Shown here piece after piece: positions 35,222-43,132 of a DNA stretch of 64,000 nucleotides. The stretch comes from Spirochaetota bacterium (GTDB lineage: Bacteria > Spirochaetota > UBA4802 > UBA5368), in contig SCSX01000089.1 of assembly GCA_004297825.1 (NCBI GenBank), positions 37,559-101,558 on the forward strand, in the 5' to 3' direction. Position numbers and translations under genes: made by a program. The notes under the pieces were generated by a model, which was given only the letters and a program-made list of their open reading frames with translations, was not told the origin of the DNA and ran no database searches. Every line of letters begins with the position of its first letter. Within the stretch, counting starts at the first letter, position 1.

Positions 35222-35620
35222 CTACTTCACCTTCGAGAGCTTATCCATCGCATCCATGACCTTTTTGTCGCCCATGAATTTATTCATGAGGGGCATGAAT
35301 TCGGCGGTGAACGCCTCGGAGATCTTGGTCACGTCGGCCTGGAGCTTTTTGAGCGATTCGCTCTCACGGGTGCTCGGGTACTGTTTCAGGATGGCTTCTT
35401 CTTTTTTCGCCATGTCCTGAAGCGCGGCGAAGCCCGTTTCGAGTGCTTTCACCGCTTCATCCGCGGTCTTGGCGGCCTTCAGGGCCTCGGTGGCGTCCGC
35501 GATTTTAGTGTTGGAATCCTTGTAGAGCTTCTCGAGCTCGGCCTGTCCCTGCGAGGGGCCGCACCCGATGATAGAGAACGCCACCAGTCCCGCTAATACT
35601 ACCAAAGAGATCTTTTTCAT
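35222..35620 (-). CDS. Putative lipoprotein, paralogue 1
   Basis: 132 residues. Lipobox ending in C20 (VAFSIIGCGPS), so lipid-anchored. The mature part is helical and charged, starting GPSQGQAELEKLYKDSNTKI. The start closely matches the lipoprotein at 36489-36938 (CGPSxGQxELEKLYKD), so the two are paralogues, ~870 bases apart on the same strand. Function unknown. A long palindrome lies just downstream. Confidence 0.75.
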   Translation of the reverse strand: MKKISLVVLAGLVAFSIIGCGPSQGQAELEKLYKDSNTKIADATEALKAAKTADEAVKALETGFAALQDMAKKEEAILKQYPSTRESESLKKLQADVTKISEAFTAEFMPLMNKFMGDKKVMDAMDKLSKVK

Positions 35621-35919
35621 GGTGATACTCCATGTATTAAATTATTCGCGTCCATGAAAAGCGTTTGCCTGCAGAAATAATAGGCCCCGGTGGATTGTCG
35701 CGGAGAAAAATTTCCTGGAGACAGGCGCGATCATGCCTGCGAACCAAGAGGATAGGGGTCGGAAAGGCAAATGTCAAACTTAATATTTTTATCGGCGACC
35801 GGGATTCGCGGTGCGCGTATTGGACTAAAAGCATATTTGCTTTACTTTTTCAAGAGCCCGGGGAACGCTATGTCCGGAAGGCGGACGCGCCGCCTCGAAA
35901 AATCCACTGGAGAATGCGC

Positions 35920-36318
35920 ATGGATCCCGTCCTTAAAGACGTACTTATCTGGCTGTACCTTTGTAACGCCACACTCCTGGTAGTGCATGAGATCGATTCC
36001 GCGTACTGGCGCGAATGGGAGCTCTTCCGGCTGCCCGGGGGGGGGGGAGGTTTCGTGCTCGCGCACATTCCCATGGTGGCGGTCATCCTCTATGGACTCA
36101 CCCAGGTGCAGCGTGCGACCTTCACGGGCATGGTCCTTTCATGCGTGCTCGCCGCGGGAGGCGTATTCGCCTTCCTCATCCATCTCTTTTTCATACTGCG
36201 GGGCAGGAGCGAATTTAAAACGCCGGTTTCGCTGGCCGTGCTCGGGGCATCCCTTGCGATGTCCCTGGCGCAGGCGTCGGCGACGATATTCGCGCTCGCT
36301 ACAGAGGAATTCTATTAG
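35920..36318 (+). CDS. Small membrane protein with poly-G tract (DUF6713-like)
   Basis: 132 residues from the second ATG (35920), which has GGAG seven bases upstream. Four predicted membrane helices; the motif VVHEIDSAYWREWELF then VLAHIPMVAVILYGL resembles small four-helix membrane proteins annotated DUF6713, though I cannot check this. An uninterrupted run of 11 G (36037-36047) encodes part of PGGGGGF in the first loop. Gain or loss of one G would shift the frame. A perfect palindrome follows the stop by 20 bases. Confidence 0.6.
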   Translation: MDPVLKDVLIWLYLCNATLLVVHEIDSAYWREWELFRLPGGGGGFVLAHIPMVAVILYGLTQVQRATFTGMVLSCVLAAGGVFAFLIHLFFILRGRSEFKTPVSLAVLGASLAMSLAQASATIFALATEEFY

Positions 36319-36338
36319 AAGGTCATTCGCGCACGCAT

Positions 36339-36378
36339 AACCCTGAAGGCGCGAAAACGTTTTCGCGCCTTCAGGGTT
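36339..36378. terminator. 40-bp perfect palindrome, probable terminator
   Basis: Exact 20-base arms meeting at 36358/36359 (core GCGAAAAC then GTTTTCGC), 20 bases after the stop of the membrane protein gene. Like the palindrome at 35158 it has no spacer and shares GAAGGCGCG. Confidence 0.6.
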
Positions 36379-36440
36379 GATGTGCAGTGGACCGCCGATT
36401 TCAAGCCGCGGGGGGAAACGGCCCCGCCTGAAAACAGAAA

Positions 36441-36462
36441 TGCCGGCACTGTCGTGCCGGCA
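36441..36462 (-). terminator. Intrinsic terminator of lipoprotein 2
   Basis: Stem TGCCGGCAC / GTGCCGGCA with a 4-base loop. On the minus strand it comes ~27 bases after the stop at 36489 and is followed by TTTCTGTTTTC. Confidence 0.6.
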
Positions 36463-36488
36463 CTGTCGTGGTAAGAAAGTGCGAAAGC

Positions 36489-36938
36489 CTACTTCTTTTC
36501 GGCCTTTTTTTCGTCAGCCTTCTTTTCGTCAGCTTTCTTCTCGACGGGCTTCTCGAGCTTCTCGAGGGCGTCAACAAACTTCTTGTCTTTCTCGTACTTC
36601 GCCTTCGCGGCAGCCTTTTCCTTTCCAAAAGCGTCCTGGGCTTTCTTCAGATCTTCGGCAACCTTCTTCGTGGCGTCGCTGTCCTTGGCGTCCGCGAATT
36701 TCTTCACGAGTTCGGCCTTCTTGTCGGCGAGGTCCTTGGGAAGCGCAATGCCTTTCTCGATCGCCTTGAGGGCGTCGTCGGCAATCTTCGCGTCTTTGAC
36801 GGCCTTGGTGGCTTCATCGGTCTTCTTGGTGAAGTCTTTGTAAAGCTTCTCGAGCTCAACCTGACCGGCGCTGGGACCGCATGCTACGAACGCAAGCGCG
36901 AAAACGGATACGAGAATAACGGTGAAAACCTTCTTCAT
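36489..36938 (-). CDS. Putative lipoprotein, paralogue 2
   Basis: 149 residues. Lipobox ending in C20 (LAFVACGPS). The mature chain begins GPSAGQVELEKLYKDFTKKT, like paralogue 1, then continues as a long Lys/Ala/Asp/Glu-rich helix, likely coiled coil. It ends in tandem KKADE units. Related charged-helix lipoproteins are common in spirochaete envelopes. AAGGAG precedes the ATG, and a good promoter is at 37031-37059. Confidence 0.75.
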   Translation of the reverse strand: MKKVFTVILVSVFALAFVACGPSAGQVELEKLYKDFTKKTDEATKAVKDAKIADDALKAIEKGIALPKDLADKKAELVKKFADAKDSDATKKVAEDLKKAQDAFGKEKAAAKAKYEKDKKFVDALEKLEKPVEKKADEKKADEKKAEKK

Positions 36939-37030
36939 TTTTTTAACTCCTTTGAGTTACGTTAAAGTGATTTTTCGCATGCATGTCTCCGCGAAAACAG
37001 CGGGAATTCACTCATGCGGATTTGCGCGGA

Positions 37031-37059
37031 TGATTAGCCCCGGGTGCTTTGTTTGTCAA
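37031..37059 (-). promoter_or_regulatory. Candidate sigma-70 promoter of lipoprotein 2
   Basis: Minus strand TTGACA (37054-37059), 17-base spacer, TAATCA (37031-37036), ~93 bases before the start codon. Confidence 0.45.
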
Positions 37060-37129
37060 TCAAAAATTGCAAATAATTCATTTTTCATTGAAGGTATCCG
37101 GATCGCGGTACGATAACATTATGTCCCGC

Positions 37130-38680
37130 TCACCGTGCGCCTTGCAGCGCGAACAGGATATTCTCGCCGCGCGCCTTGGAATGGTTCAGGTTGCGGAGTG
37201 CCGCGCCGAAGGTATCGCCCCCCGGACCCTCCGTTCCCGCCGCGGCGATGCCGACGAGCGGCGTGATATCAACCGCTTCCCGCTTCCCGATTTTGACCCT
37301 GGTGCCCCTGAGCGCCGCGATCACGCGCTGTGCCGCCTCGAGCACTCCGGCCTCGCCCGTGCCCGGCAGGAGGATGGCCATGTGGTCGTCGAAGCGGCTC
37401 ATGGTCGCGGCGCGGCCCAGCACCCCGGCCGTCTTGTAGGCGGCGGTCTTGAAGACGCGAAGCGCCGCCGTATCGTCCGCCGGGGACCCCGCGCCGAACG
37501 GCGCCAGGAGCAGCACCGCGAATTCGGTACCGGTTCCTTCATGGGCGCGGCAGTATTCGTCGTACTTGAGCTGAAAGTAGGGTTTGCTGAACAGGCCGGT
37601 CTGCGCGTCCACAACCACGTCCGAAAGCACCAGGAAATCGCTCACCGCCTTGGACAGCGCCCCCGCCTGGGCGCAGATGTCCCGGACCTCCGGCCCGCGG
37701 AACTCGGTGTCGCGAAAGAGGACGATGGTCCCCAGGAGCGAGCCCCTGTAGGAGAGCGGTATGATAATCCTGCGGCTCCGGTCGAGCATGAGTATTGACG
37801 ATTTTCGCAGCTCTTCCCCCATTTCGCCGGAGAGATCGATACGCTCGAAATCGGCGGAGTCGATCTTGAGAAAGGTGGAGCCGGAAAGCTCGTATATCTT
37901 CTCGAGCTCGCCCGATGCGGCGTTCATCACGTAGAGGGCGATGGAGCCCGGACCGTACCCGGCCGATACGCGGCTGAACACCTCGAACACGAAGTCGTGG
38001 AGCGCCTGCGCGGCGTCGGCCTCGACGCGCGCCGCGGGGGTTTCCCTGGTTTCCTCGGTGGGCCGTTCCTTTTTCATAAGGTGAATCACGCGGTACGGCG
38101 CTTCGTCGCGGACGCGCCCGGTTTTTTTCAGGTAAATGTATAACGCCGCGGTGAGCATCAGCGCGAGCACGGCCATGAGGGCGAGTTCGAGGAGGAGCTT
38201 GACCAGGAGCTCGGTGCTCAGGCGGTAGGGGTAGGCGAGGAGCAGCACGGTGTCCTGGGCGCCCACGGCGAATACGTAGTATTTGAGCTGGCTGTAATAT
38301 CGGACCGCGAACGCCGCCTGCTTTCCTGCCGGGAACTCGTCCCGGGTGAATCCCTGGATGAGGCCCTCGAAGCCCTCGCTGTCGATGAAGGCTTCGTTCC
38401 GTCCGCTCACGAGGAGCCTGTGTGCGCGGTCTTTCACCGCGAGCACGGCGATGTTGTCGTATTTTTTCCCCGCGTACTCGAAGAACCTGGTCAGGTCCTT
38501 GCCCTCGACGGGACCGTCGCCCCCGTAGGCGCGCAGGACCGTTGCGATTGCCGCGCACTCGGCCGTCAGCTCGTCCGTGTATTCCCTCTCGATCATGCCG
38601 AAGCGTATCGAGACATAGAAAAAAAGAAGGACGAACGTGATGATGACGCCGGAGAGGATTATCTTGTTCTTCGTGTTCAT
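37130..38680 (-). CDS. Membrane sensor with GAF-like and degenerate GGDEF domains
   Basis: 516 residues. Two membrane segments (~8-26 and ~162-185) bracket a periplasmic sensor domain. A GAF-like domain (~225-370) follows, then a GGDEF-like domain beginning DAQTGLFSKPYFQLKYDEYC. At the active site the expected GGDEF is replaced by SRFDDHMAILLPG near residue 425, so diguanylate cyclase activity is unlikely. It may bind GTP or a partner instead. No EAL domain is attached. Monocistronic by position. Confidence 0.75.
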   Translation of the reverse strand: MNTKNKIILSGVIITFVLLFFYVSIRFGMIEREYTDELTAECAAIATVLRAYGGDGPVEGKDLTRFFEYAGKKYDNIAVLAVKDRAHRLLVSGRNEAFIDSEGFEGLIQGFTRDEFPAGKQAAFAVRYYSQLKYYVFAVGAQDTVLLLAYPYRLSTELLVKLLLELALMAVLALMLTAALYIYLKKTGRVRDEAPYRVIHLMKKERPTEETRETPAARVEADAAQALHDFVFEVFSRVSAGYGPGSIALYVMNAASGELEKIYELSGSTFLKIDSADFERIDLSGEMGEELRKSSILMLDRSRRIIIPLSYRGSLLGTIVLFRDTEFRGPEVRDICAQAGALSKAVSDFLVLSDVVVDAQTGLFSKPYFQLKYDEYCRAHEGTGTEFAVLLLAPFGAGSPADDTAALRVFKTAAYKTAGVLGRAATMSRFDDHMAILLPGTGEAGVLEAAQRVIAALRGTRVKIGKREAVDITPLVGIAAAGTEGPGGDTFGAALRNLNHSKARGENILFALQGAR

Positions 38681-39106
38681 AGCGGGTTCCCGGGATTGCG
38701 CGATATTTTCGGCATGAGCCTTCCTCCCTTATATATTCGGACCGGCGGGAAATTATATGGATAGAAAAATCGGGGGGTCCGATGCGCGGATTCGCCGTAA
38801 ATTCGCCCCCCCCCCTGGAAACGGGCTCGTGTTCCGCGACCGTGCGAATCGGCCCCCTATCCCGACGTAGTACCGGGATCGATGGCGTACGCGGGAACCG
38901 CGGGTGGACGCGGCGGGATTTTTCGTGACACCTGGTACACCCTGAGCTATGGTTACAATACTACGGGAGCCGGTGGCGTGGCCGTCGTAGAGACGTCCCG
39001 CCGGGACGTCTCTACGACGGCCACGACGACGTTAGAATTTTAATTTGACAAAAAAACTTGCGAACGGATTAGATGCTCCATTCAGTAGTATGCGCGGAGG
39101 ACGAAA
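38681..39106. other. Intergenic region upstream of tatA
   Basis: 426 bases with no supported gene. It holds a run of ten C (38806-38815), the 49-base inverted repeat at 38977-39025, and a -35-like TTGACA at 39045-39050 with TTAGAT at 39069-39074 (18-base spacer) as a weak tatA promoter. Confidence 0.45.
38977..39025. repeat. 49-bp near-perfect palindrome (24-bp arms, 1-base centre)
   Basis: Both arms match exactly around the single base at 39001; the core is GAGACGTCCCG-C-CGGGACGTCTC. It lies ~80 bases before tatA and ~300 bases from the gene on the other side, so it is not an obvious terminator. It resembles dispersed palindromic intergenic repeats. Confidence 0.6.
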
Positions 39107-39274
39107 ATGGGAATGCCCGGAATATGGGAACTGGTGATAATCTTTCTTATCGTGCTGATTGTGTTCGGCGCGGGAAAGATCCCCAAGCTCGCGAAGGACG
39201 TGGGGTCGGGAATCAAGGAGTTTAAAAAAGCGATCAACGGCGAAGACGACAAAAACGACAAGAAACCGTCATAG
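39107..39274 (+). CDS. tatA: TatA-type twin-arginine translocase subunit
   Basis: 55 residues. Layout is classical: short N-terminus MGMPGIWELVIIF, one hydrophobic helix (LVIIFLIVLIVFGAGKIP), the FGAGKIPKLAKDVG hinge, an amphipathic helix, and a charged tail (GEDDKNDKKPS). GGAGG lies six bases upstream. TatA forms the export pore for folded proteins such as the twin-arginine formate dehydrogenase FdhA in this window. The next gene, a second fdhE, begins two bases after its stop. Confidence 0.92.
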   Translation: MGMPGIWELVIIFLIVLIVFGAGKIPKLAKDVGSGIKEFKKAINGEDDKNDKKPS

Positions 39275-39276
39275 GA

Positions 39277-40119
39277 ATGCAGGATCACGGAAGGTTTTTC
39301 AGCGAAGCCGAGGCAAGGGCGCGGGAGGAACAGGTCCTCCCGGCCGATTCATACGAGTTTTACCAATCCCTCTTCAACTACCAGACGGCACGATGCGCAG
39401 AATATGCCGCGCTCGTTCCCGGCATGGAATTGACGCTGCCGGGGGAGCCCCCGTTCCTGGTCCCGGGCTCGATCGCGCTCACCGCGCCCGCGAGACTCGC
39501 GCTGGCATCGGGGCTGGGGGAACTGCTCGACCTGGTGGGCGGCTTCAATACCGGGATGAATTTCGACGTGCTCCGGGACGCAGATGCGGGGGAACTCGCC
39601 GGGACGGTGATCGACGACCTGCTCGCCAGGGACCTGGACGGCCTTACGCAGCGCGCATCGGCGCTCAGGATCGGGTTCGAGGAACTGGTGTTCGTCGTGA
39701 CCAACTGGATCAAGCCATTCATGGCCTCCCTCGCGGAGCCGCTCCGGGAGCGTTTTAATAACGACGAATGGCTCCGCGCCGAGTGTCCCGTGTGCGGGTA
39801 CTACCCGGATATCGCGCGCATCGCGGGCGCCGACGACGGTCGCCGCTTCCTTCACTGCGCGTTGTGCGAGACCGAATGGGTGTATACGCGCCTGCACTGC
39901 GCCGTGTGCGGGAATTCCGATACCGAATCGATGGGATACTTCACCATCGAGGGCGACGCCCGCCACCGCATCGATTACTGCGACGCGTGCAAAGGCTATC
40001 TCAAGACCGTGATCATCAACAAGTTCCAGGAGCCCGAATCCGTGGACCTCTCCGTTGAAAACGTGCTCACCGCCGGCCTGGACGCGGCCGCCATGGAAAA
40101 GGGGTACTCGAGGCCCTGA
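39277..40119 (+). CDS. fdhE: FdhE-like formate dehydrogenase accessory protein (copy 2)
   Basis: 280 residues. The C-terminal half has the FdhE CxxC pairs: CPVCGYYPD, CALCETEW, CAVCGNSDTESMGYF and CDACKGYLKT. It is clearly homologous to copy 1 (8984-9865), but differs over most of the N-terminal half. It is coupled to tatA rather than to FDH structural genes, so it may serve as a Tat-linked proofreading chaperone. The substrate difference between the copies is unknown. Confidence 0.85.
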   Translation: MQDHGRFFSEAEARAREEQVLPADSYEFYQSLFNYQTARCAEYAALVPGMELTLPGEPPFLVPGSIALTAPARLALASGLGELLDLVGGFNTGMNFDVLRDADAGELAGTVIDDLLARDLDGLTQRASALRIGFEELVFVVTNWIKPFMASLAEPLRERFNNDEWLRAECPVCGYYPDIARIAGADDGRRFLHCALCETEWVYTRLHCAVCGNSDTESMGYFTIEGDARHRIDYCDACKGYLKTVIINKFQEPESVDLSVENVLTAGLDAAAMEKGYSRP

Positions 40120-40130
40120 GGGAATCCGTC

Positions 40131-40988
40131 ATGATAGTGCTCTCCGGCGCCGAAGGCGCGCTCGCCCGCATTGTGCTCCCCATGCTTCGCAACACGCTGC
40201 AGGTGTGCGCGTTCGACGACGCCGAGGGAAGCCCGGGCGACGCGGATTTCCTGTCCCGGCTTTTCGATCGGATGAAGCCGCACACCTACCTTCATCTTTC
40301 CCGCATGGACGATATCGAGCATTGCGAATACGCGCGCGAGGACGCCTACCGGGTGAACGGCTTCATCCCGGGCGAGGCGGCGAAGCTCTGCGCCGCGCGG
40401 GGGGTGCGCTTCGTCTTCCTGAGCAGCGCATACGTCTTCGACGGCCGCAAGGCGCGCCCCTATACCGAGGACGATCCGGCCGATCCCGCCACGGTGTTCG
40501 GCGACTCGCTCCTGCTGGGGGAGCGCCTGGTCCGCGAGAGCGGGTGCGACAGCCTGATCGCCCGCCTGCCGGATATTTACGGGGCAGGCGCCGGCTGGAT
40601 GGATGCGGCGATGGGGACGCTTGCGGGCGGGGAAACGGCGCACGTCATCCGCGAGCGATGCATTTCGCCCCTGAGCGCCGCCGACGTCGCCCGGATTACG
40701 GGCACGCTCCTCTCCGGAAAGCACACGGGCCTCTACCATTGCGCGAGCACCGGTTCGATGTCCGCCGCCGATTTCCTTCGGGGTTTTGCGCGAATACTCG
40801 GCTTCGTGCGGGGTCATGACGGCGTTCCCGGGGTGAGGGAGCTTTCTTACGAGGAATTCGTGAGTCCCGTGGAGTGGCCCGCGAATACGATGCTGGACGC
40901 CGGCAGGCTGTGCGCTGACACCGGCATAGAATGCCCCGGCTGGGAGCGCTCGCTGGAGGAATTCGTGAGAGCGCGCTTTTCCCCCTAA
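40131..40988 (+). CDS. RmlD-like short-chain dehydrogenase/reductase family protein, active site altered
   Basis: 285 residues, resembling dTDP-4-dehydrorhamnose reductase (RmlD) and related NAD(P)-binding proteins: YLHLSRMDDIEHCEYAREDA, then VNGFIPGEAAKLCAARGVRF, FLSSAYVFDGRKARPYTEDD and LIARLPDIYGAG. The catalytic YxxxK is replaced by FGDSLL (near residue 123), and the N-terminal Gly-rich loop is LSGAEGALA. It may be a non-catalytic binding protein, as with MAT2B. It starts 11 bases after fdhE. Confidence 0.72.
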   Translation: MIVLSGAEGALARIVLPMLRNTLQVCAFDDAEGSPGDADFLSRLFDRMKPHTYLHLSRMDDIEHCEYAREDAYRVNGFIPGEAAKLCAARGVRFVFLSSAYVFDGRKARPYTEDDPADPATVFGDSLLLGERLVRESGCDSLIARLPDIYGAGAGWMDAAMGTLAGGETAHVIRERCISPLSAADVARITGTLLSGKHTGLYHCASTGSMSAADFLRGFARILGFVRGHDGVPGVRELSYEEFVSPVEWPANTMLDAGRLCADTGIECPGWERSLEEFVRARFSP

Positions 40989-41081
40989 ATATGGTTTACT
41001 TTTTACGCGTTTAAAGTATCTTTATCGCTACCGGCGCGCATCGCGCCGTGACTGCACACTTGCGGGAACCGGTATAATGCC

Positions 41082-42032
41082 ATGAAAAAATTACTTATAA
41101 TCGCCTGCCTCACGATCATCCTGTCCGCGCCCGCCGCAATTGCGCAGCAGCAGACCGTGACGGCCGGCATCCTTCCATTCGCCGCCCAGGGACAGGGCGA
41201 TGGGGAAGCGGTCATCGGGGGGCTCACCTCCTCGCTCTCCGGCTATCGATTCATACGGCTCGTCGAGCGCGCGAAGATGAAGGAATACGAGCAGGAGCTC
41301 GCCCTGGGCATGGGGGGCTTCGTCGACGAGGCGAGCGCGGTGAAGGTAGGAAAGATGCACGGCATCGAGATCATGATACACGGCTCCGTGATGAACGGCT
41401 CCATTTCGGCGCGCGCCGTGCATGCCGAGACCCAGAGGCTCATCGCGGCCGCGACGGTGGACGGCATGGGTCAGATAGACGTACTGGCCAAAAAGCTCGC
41501 CGCGGGTATCGAGGTCTTCCTGGCGCGGGACAACCTCAAGAAGATGAGGAACGACAGCCCCGACATCACGCTCGATATATGGATCGAGCGCAAGGGGGCT
41601 GCCGGAAAAATAACGCCCGGCGCCGCGGGCGCGGGCCGCGTGGGCGAGGGCATCGTGTTCCACTTCAAGGCGAACCGGGACGGCTACGTGACTATCGTCG
41701 ACATCCAGCCGGGGGGCGACGTGGTGGTGCTCTTCCCCAACGATTACGCGAAATCCAACGCGGTGAAAGCCGGACGGGAATACACGATCCCCGGCGAGGA
41801 CGACGCGTTCGAGTTCCAGTTCGAGAAGCCCGCGGGACGCGACACCGTGGCGGCCTTTTTCACCGAGAAAAAGGTGGACTGGCTGGACCCCGCAAAGCTT
41901 GCAGGAGAAGGATTCAAGACCGTTAAGGAAAACGAGAAGCTCGAAATGACCCGGGGGATAAGCCTGAAGGCGACCGGGCTCAAGAAGAACCAGTGGGAAA
42001 GCACGGTGCTCGAGGTGGAGGTTTCCGAATAG
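41082..42032 (+). CDS. Exported protein with CsgG-like N-terminal and DUF4384-like C-terminal domains
   Basis: 316 residues with a signal peptide (LLIIACLTIILSAPAAIAQQ). Residues ~25-160 resemble the CsgG/TolB-type nucleating fold (TAGILPFAAQGQGDGEAVIG, then FIRLVERAKMKEYEQE and GIEIMIHGSVMNG). Residues ~190-290 (GEGIVFHFKANRDGYVTIVD then VVVLFPNDYAKSN) match DUF4384. The combination occurs in envelope proteins of spirochaetes and delta-proteobacteria; exact role unknown. A TATAAT just before the ATG is too close to act as its promoter. Confidence 0.75.
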   Translation: MKKLLIIACLTIILSAPAAIAQQQTVTAGILPFAAQGQGDGEAVIGGLTSSLSGYRFIRLVERAKMKEYEQELALGMGGFVDEASAVKVGKMHGIEIMIHGSVMNGSISARAVHAETQRLIAAATVDGMGQIDVLAKKLAAGIEVFLARDNLKKMRNDSPDITLDIWIERKGAAGKITPGAAGAGRVGEGIVFHFKANRDGYVTIVDIQPGGDVVVLFPNDYAKSNAVKAGREYTIPGEDDAFEFQFEKPAGRDTVAAFFTEKKVDWLDPAKLAGEGFKTVKENEKLEMTRGISLKATGLKKNQWESTVLEVEVSE

Positions 42033-42064
42033 CCCTCGCGCCCGCATCGCGCCGCTCTTCCGTT

Positions 42065-43111
42065 ATGGACACACCCGGAATTAAAAACCTGACGCTGCCG
42101 GAGGCCGAGGAGGTCTTCCGCGGCCTGGGGGAGAAACCCTACCGCGCCCGGCAGCTCTTCAACTGGCTGTACGAGAAGAACGTGGATTCGTTCGAATCCA
42201 TGACGAATTTCTCCAAGGGCCTCAGGGCGGAACTGGCCGCGCGTTACGCGGTATCCGTGATCGAGGTCGCCGACCGCCAGTTGTCCGCGCTGGACGGCAC
42301 CGAGAAGTTCCTTTTCCGCACCCGGGACGGTCACTTTATCGAATCGGTGCTCATCCGCAGCGACGGTACCGACGACGGGAGGCTCACCGTGTGCGTGTCG
42401 TCGCAGGTGGGGTGTCCCATGGGCTGCCTGTTCTGCCAGACCGCCCGGATCGGCTTCAAGAGGAACCTCGAGGCCGCGGAGATACTGGACCAGGTGTGCC
42501 ACGTGCGCAGGGTTTCCGGCGTCCGCAACAACAACATCGTCTTCATGGGGATGGGGGAGCCGTTCCTCAACTACGAGAGCGTGATGCGCGCGGCCGATAT
42601 CATGAATTACGATTTCGGGTTCCACATTTCCGTGCGGCGCATCACCATCTCCACCTGCGGGATCGCCGACGCGCTCGAACGCTATATCGACGAAGGGCGG
42701 CCGTACAACCTCGCCATTTCGCTCAACGATACGGATCCTGAGAAAAGACGCGCGAACATGCCGGTGGAAAACAAGTACCCCATCCGCGACATCGCCGCGA
42801 TGCTGGTGGATAAATTTCCAGCCTCGCGGAACAGGGTGACGATCGAATACATAATGCGCGCCGATAATATCGGTCCGGGGGACGCGCGGCGGCTCAGGGA
42901 ACTGTTCCGCCACGGGCGCATCAAGCTCAACCTCATCCCGCTCAACACGGGCGGGCACGGGATGGAGGCCCCGTCCGCGGAAGCAATGGAAAAATTTATC
43001 CGGGAACTCGAGATCATGAACGTGCCGGTTTCGGTGCGGAAGAGCTCGGGGAAAGACATAGACGGGGCGTGCGGCCAGCTTTCCGGCAGGCGCTACCGGG
43101 ACTGCATTTGA
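42065..43111 (+). CDS. rlmN: Dual-specificity RNA methyltransferase RlmN
   Basis: 348 residues. Radical SAM enzyme that methylates A2503 of 23S rRNA and A37 of some tRNAs. C117-x3-C121-x2-C124 (CPMGCLFCQTA) binds the [4Fe-4S] cluster. Other family segments: FMGMGEPFLNYESV, ISTCGI, and the C-terminal KSSGKDIDGACGQL with the second catalytic cysteine. The length is standard. It starts 32 bases after the preceding stop. Confidence 0.96.
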   Translation: MDTPGIKNLTLPEAEEVFRGLGEKPYRARQLFNWLYEKNVDSFESMTNFSKGLRAELAARYAVSVIEVADRQLSALDGTEKFLFRTRDGHFIESVLIRSDGTDDGRLTVCVSSQVGCPMGCLFCQTARIGFKRNLEAAEILDQVCHVRRVSGVRNNNIVFMGMGEPFLNYESVMRAADIMNYDFGFHISVRRITISTCGIADALERYIDEGRPYNLAISLNDTDPEKRRANMPVENKYPIRDIAAMLVDKFPASRNRVTIEYIMRADNIGPGDARRLRELFRHGRIKLNLIPLNTGGHGMEAPSAEAMEKFIRELEIMNVPVSVRKSSGKDIDGACGQLSGRRYRDCI

Positions 43112-43132
43112 TGGAACGCGGAGAAATAGGCG

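Noticed and set aside
41073..41078. Exact TATAAT upstream of the DUF4384-type gene
   Set aside because: It lies 3 bases before the ATG, so transcription would start after the start codon; no good -35 is seen.
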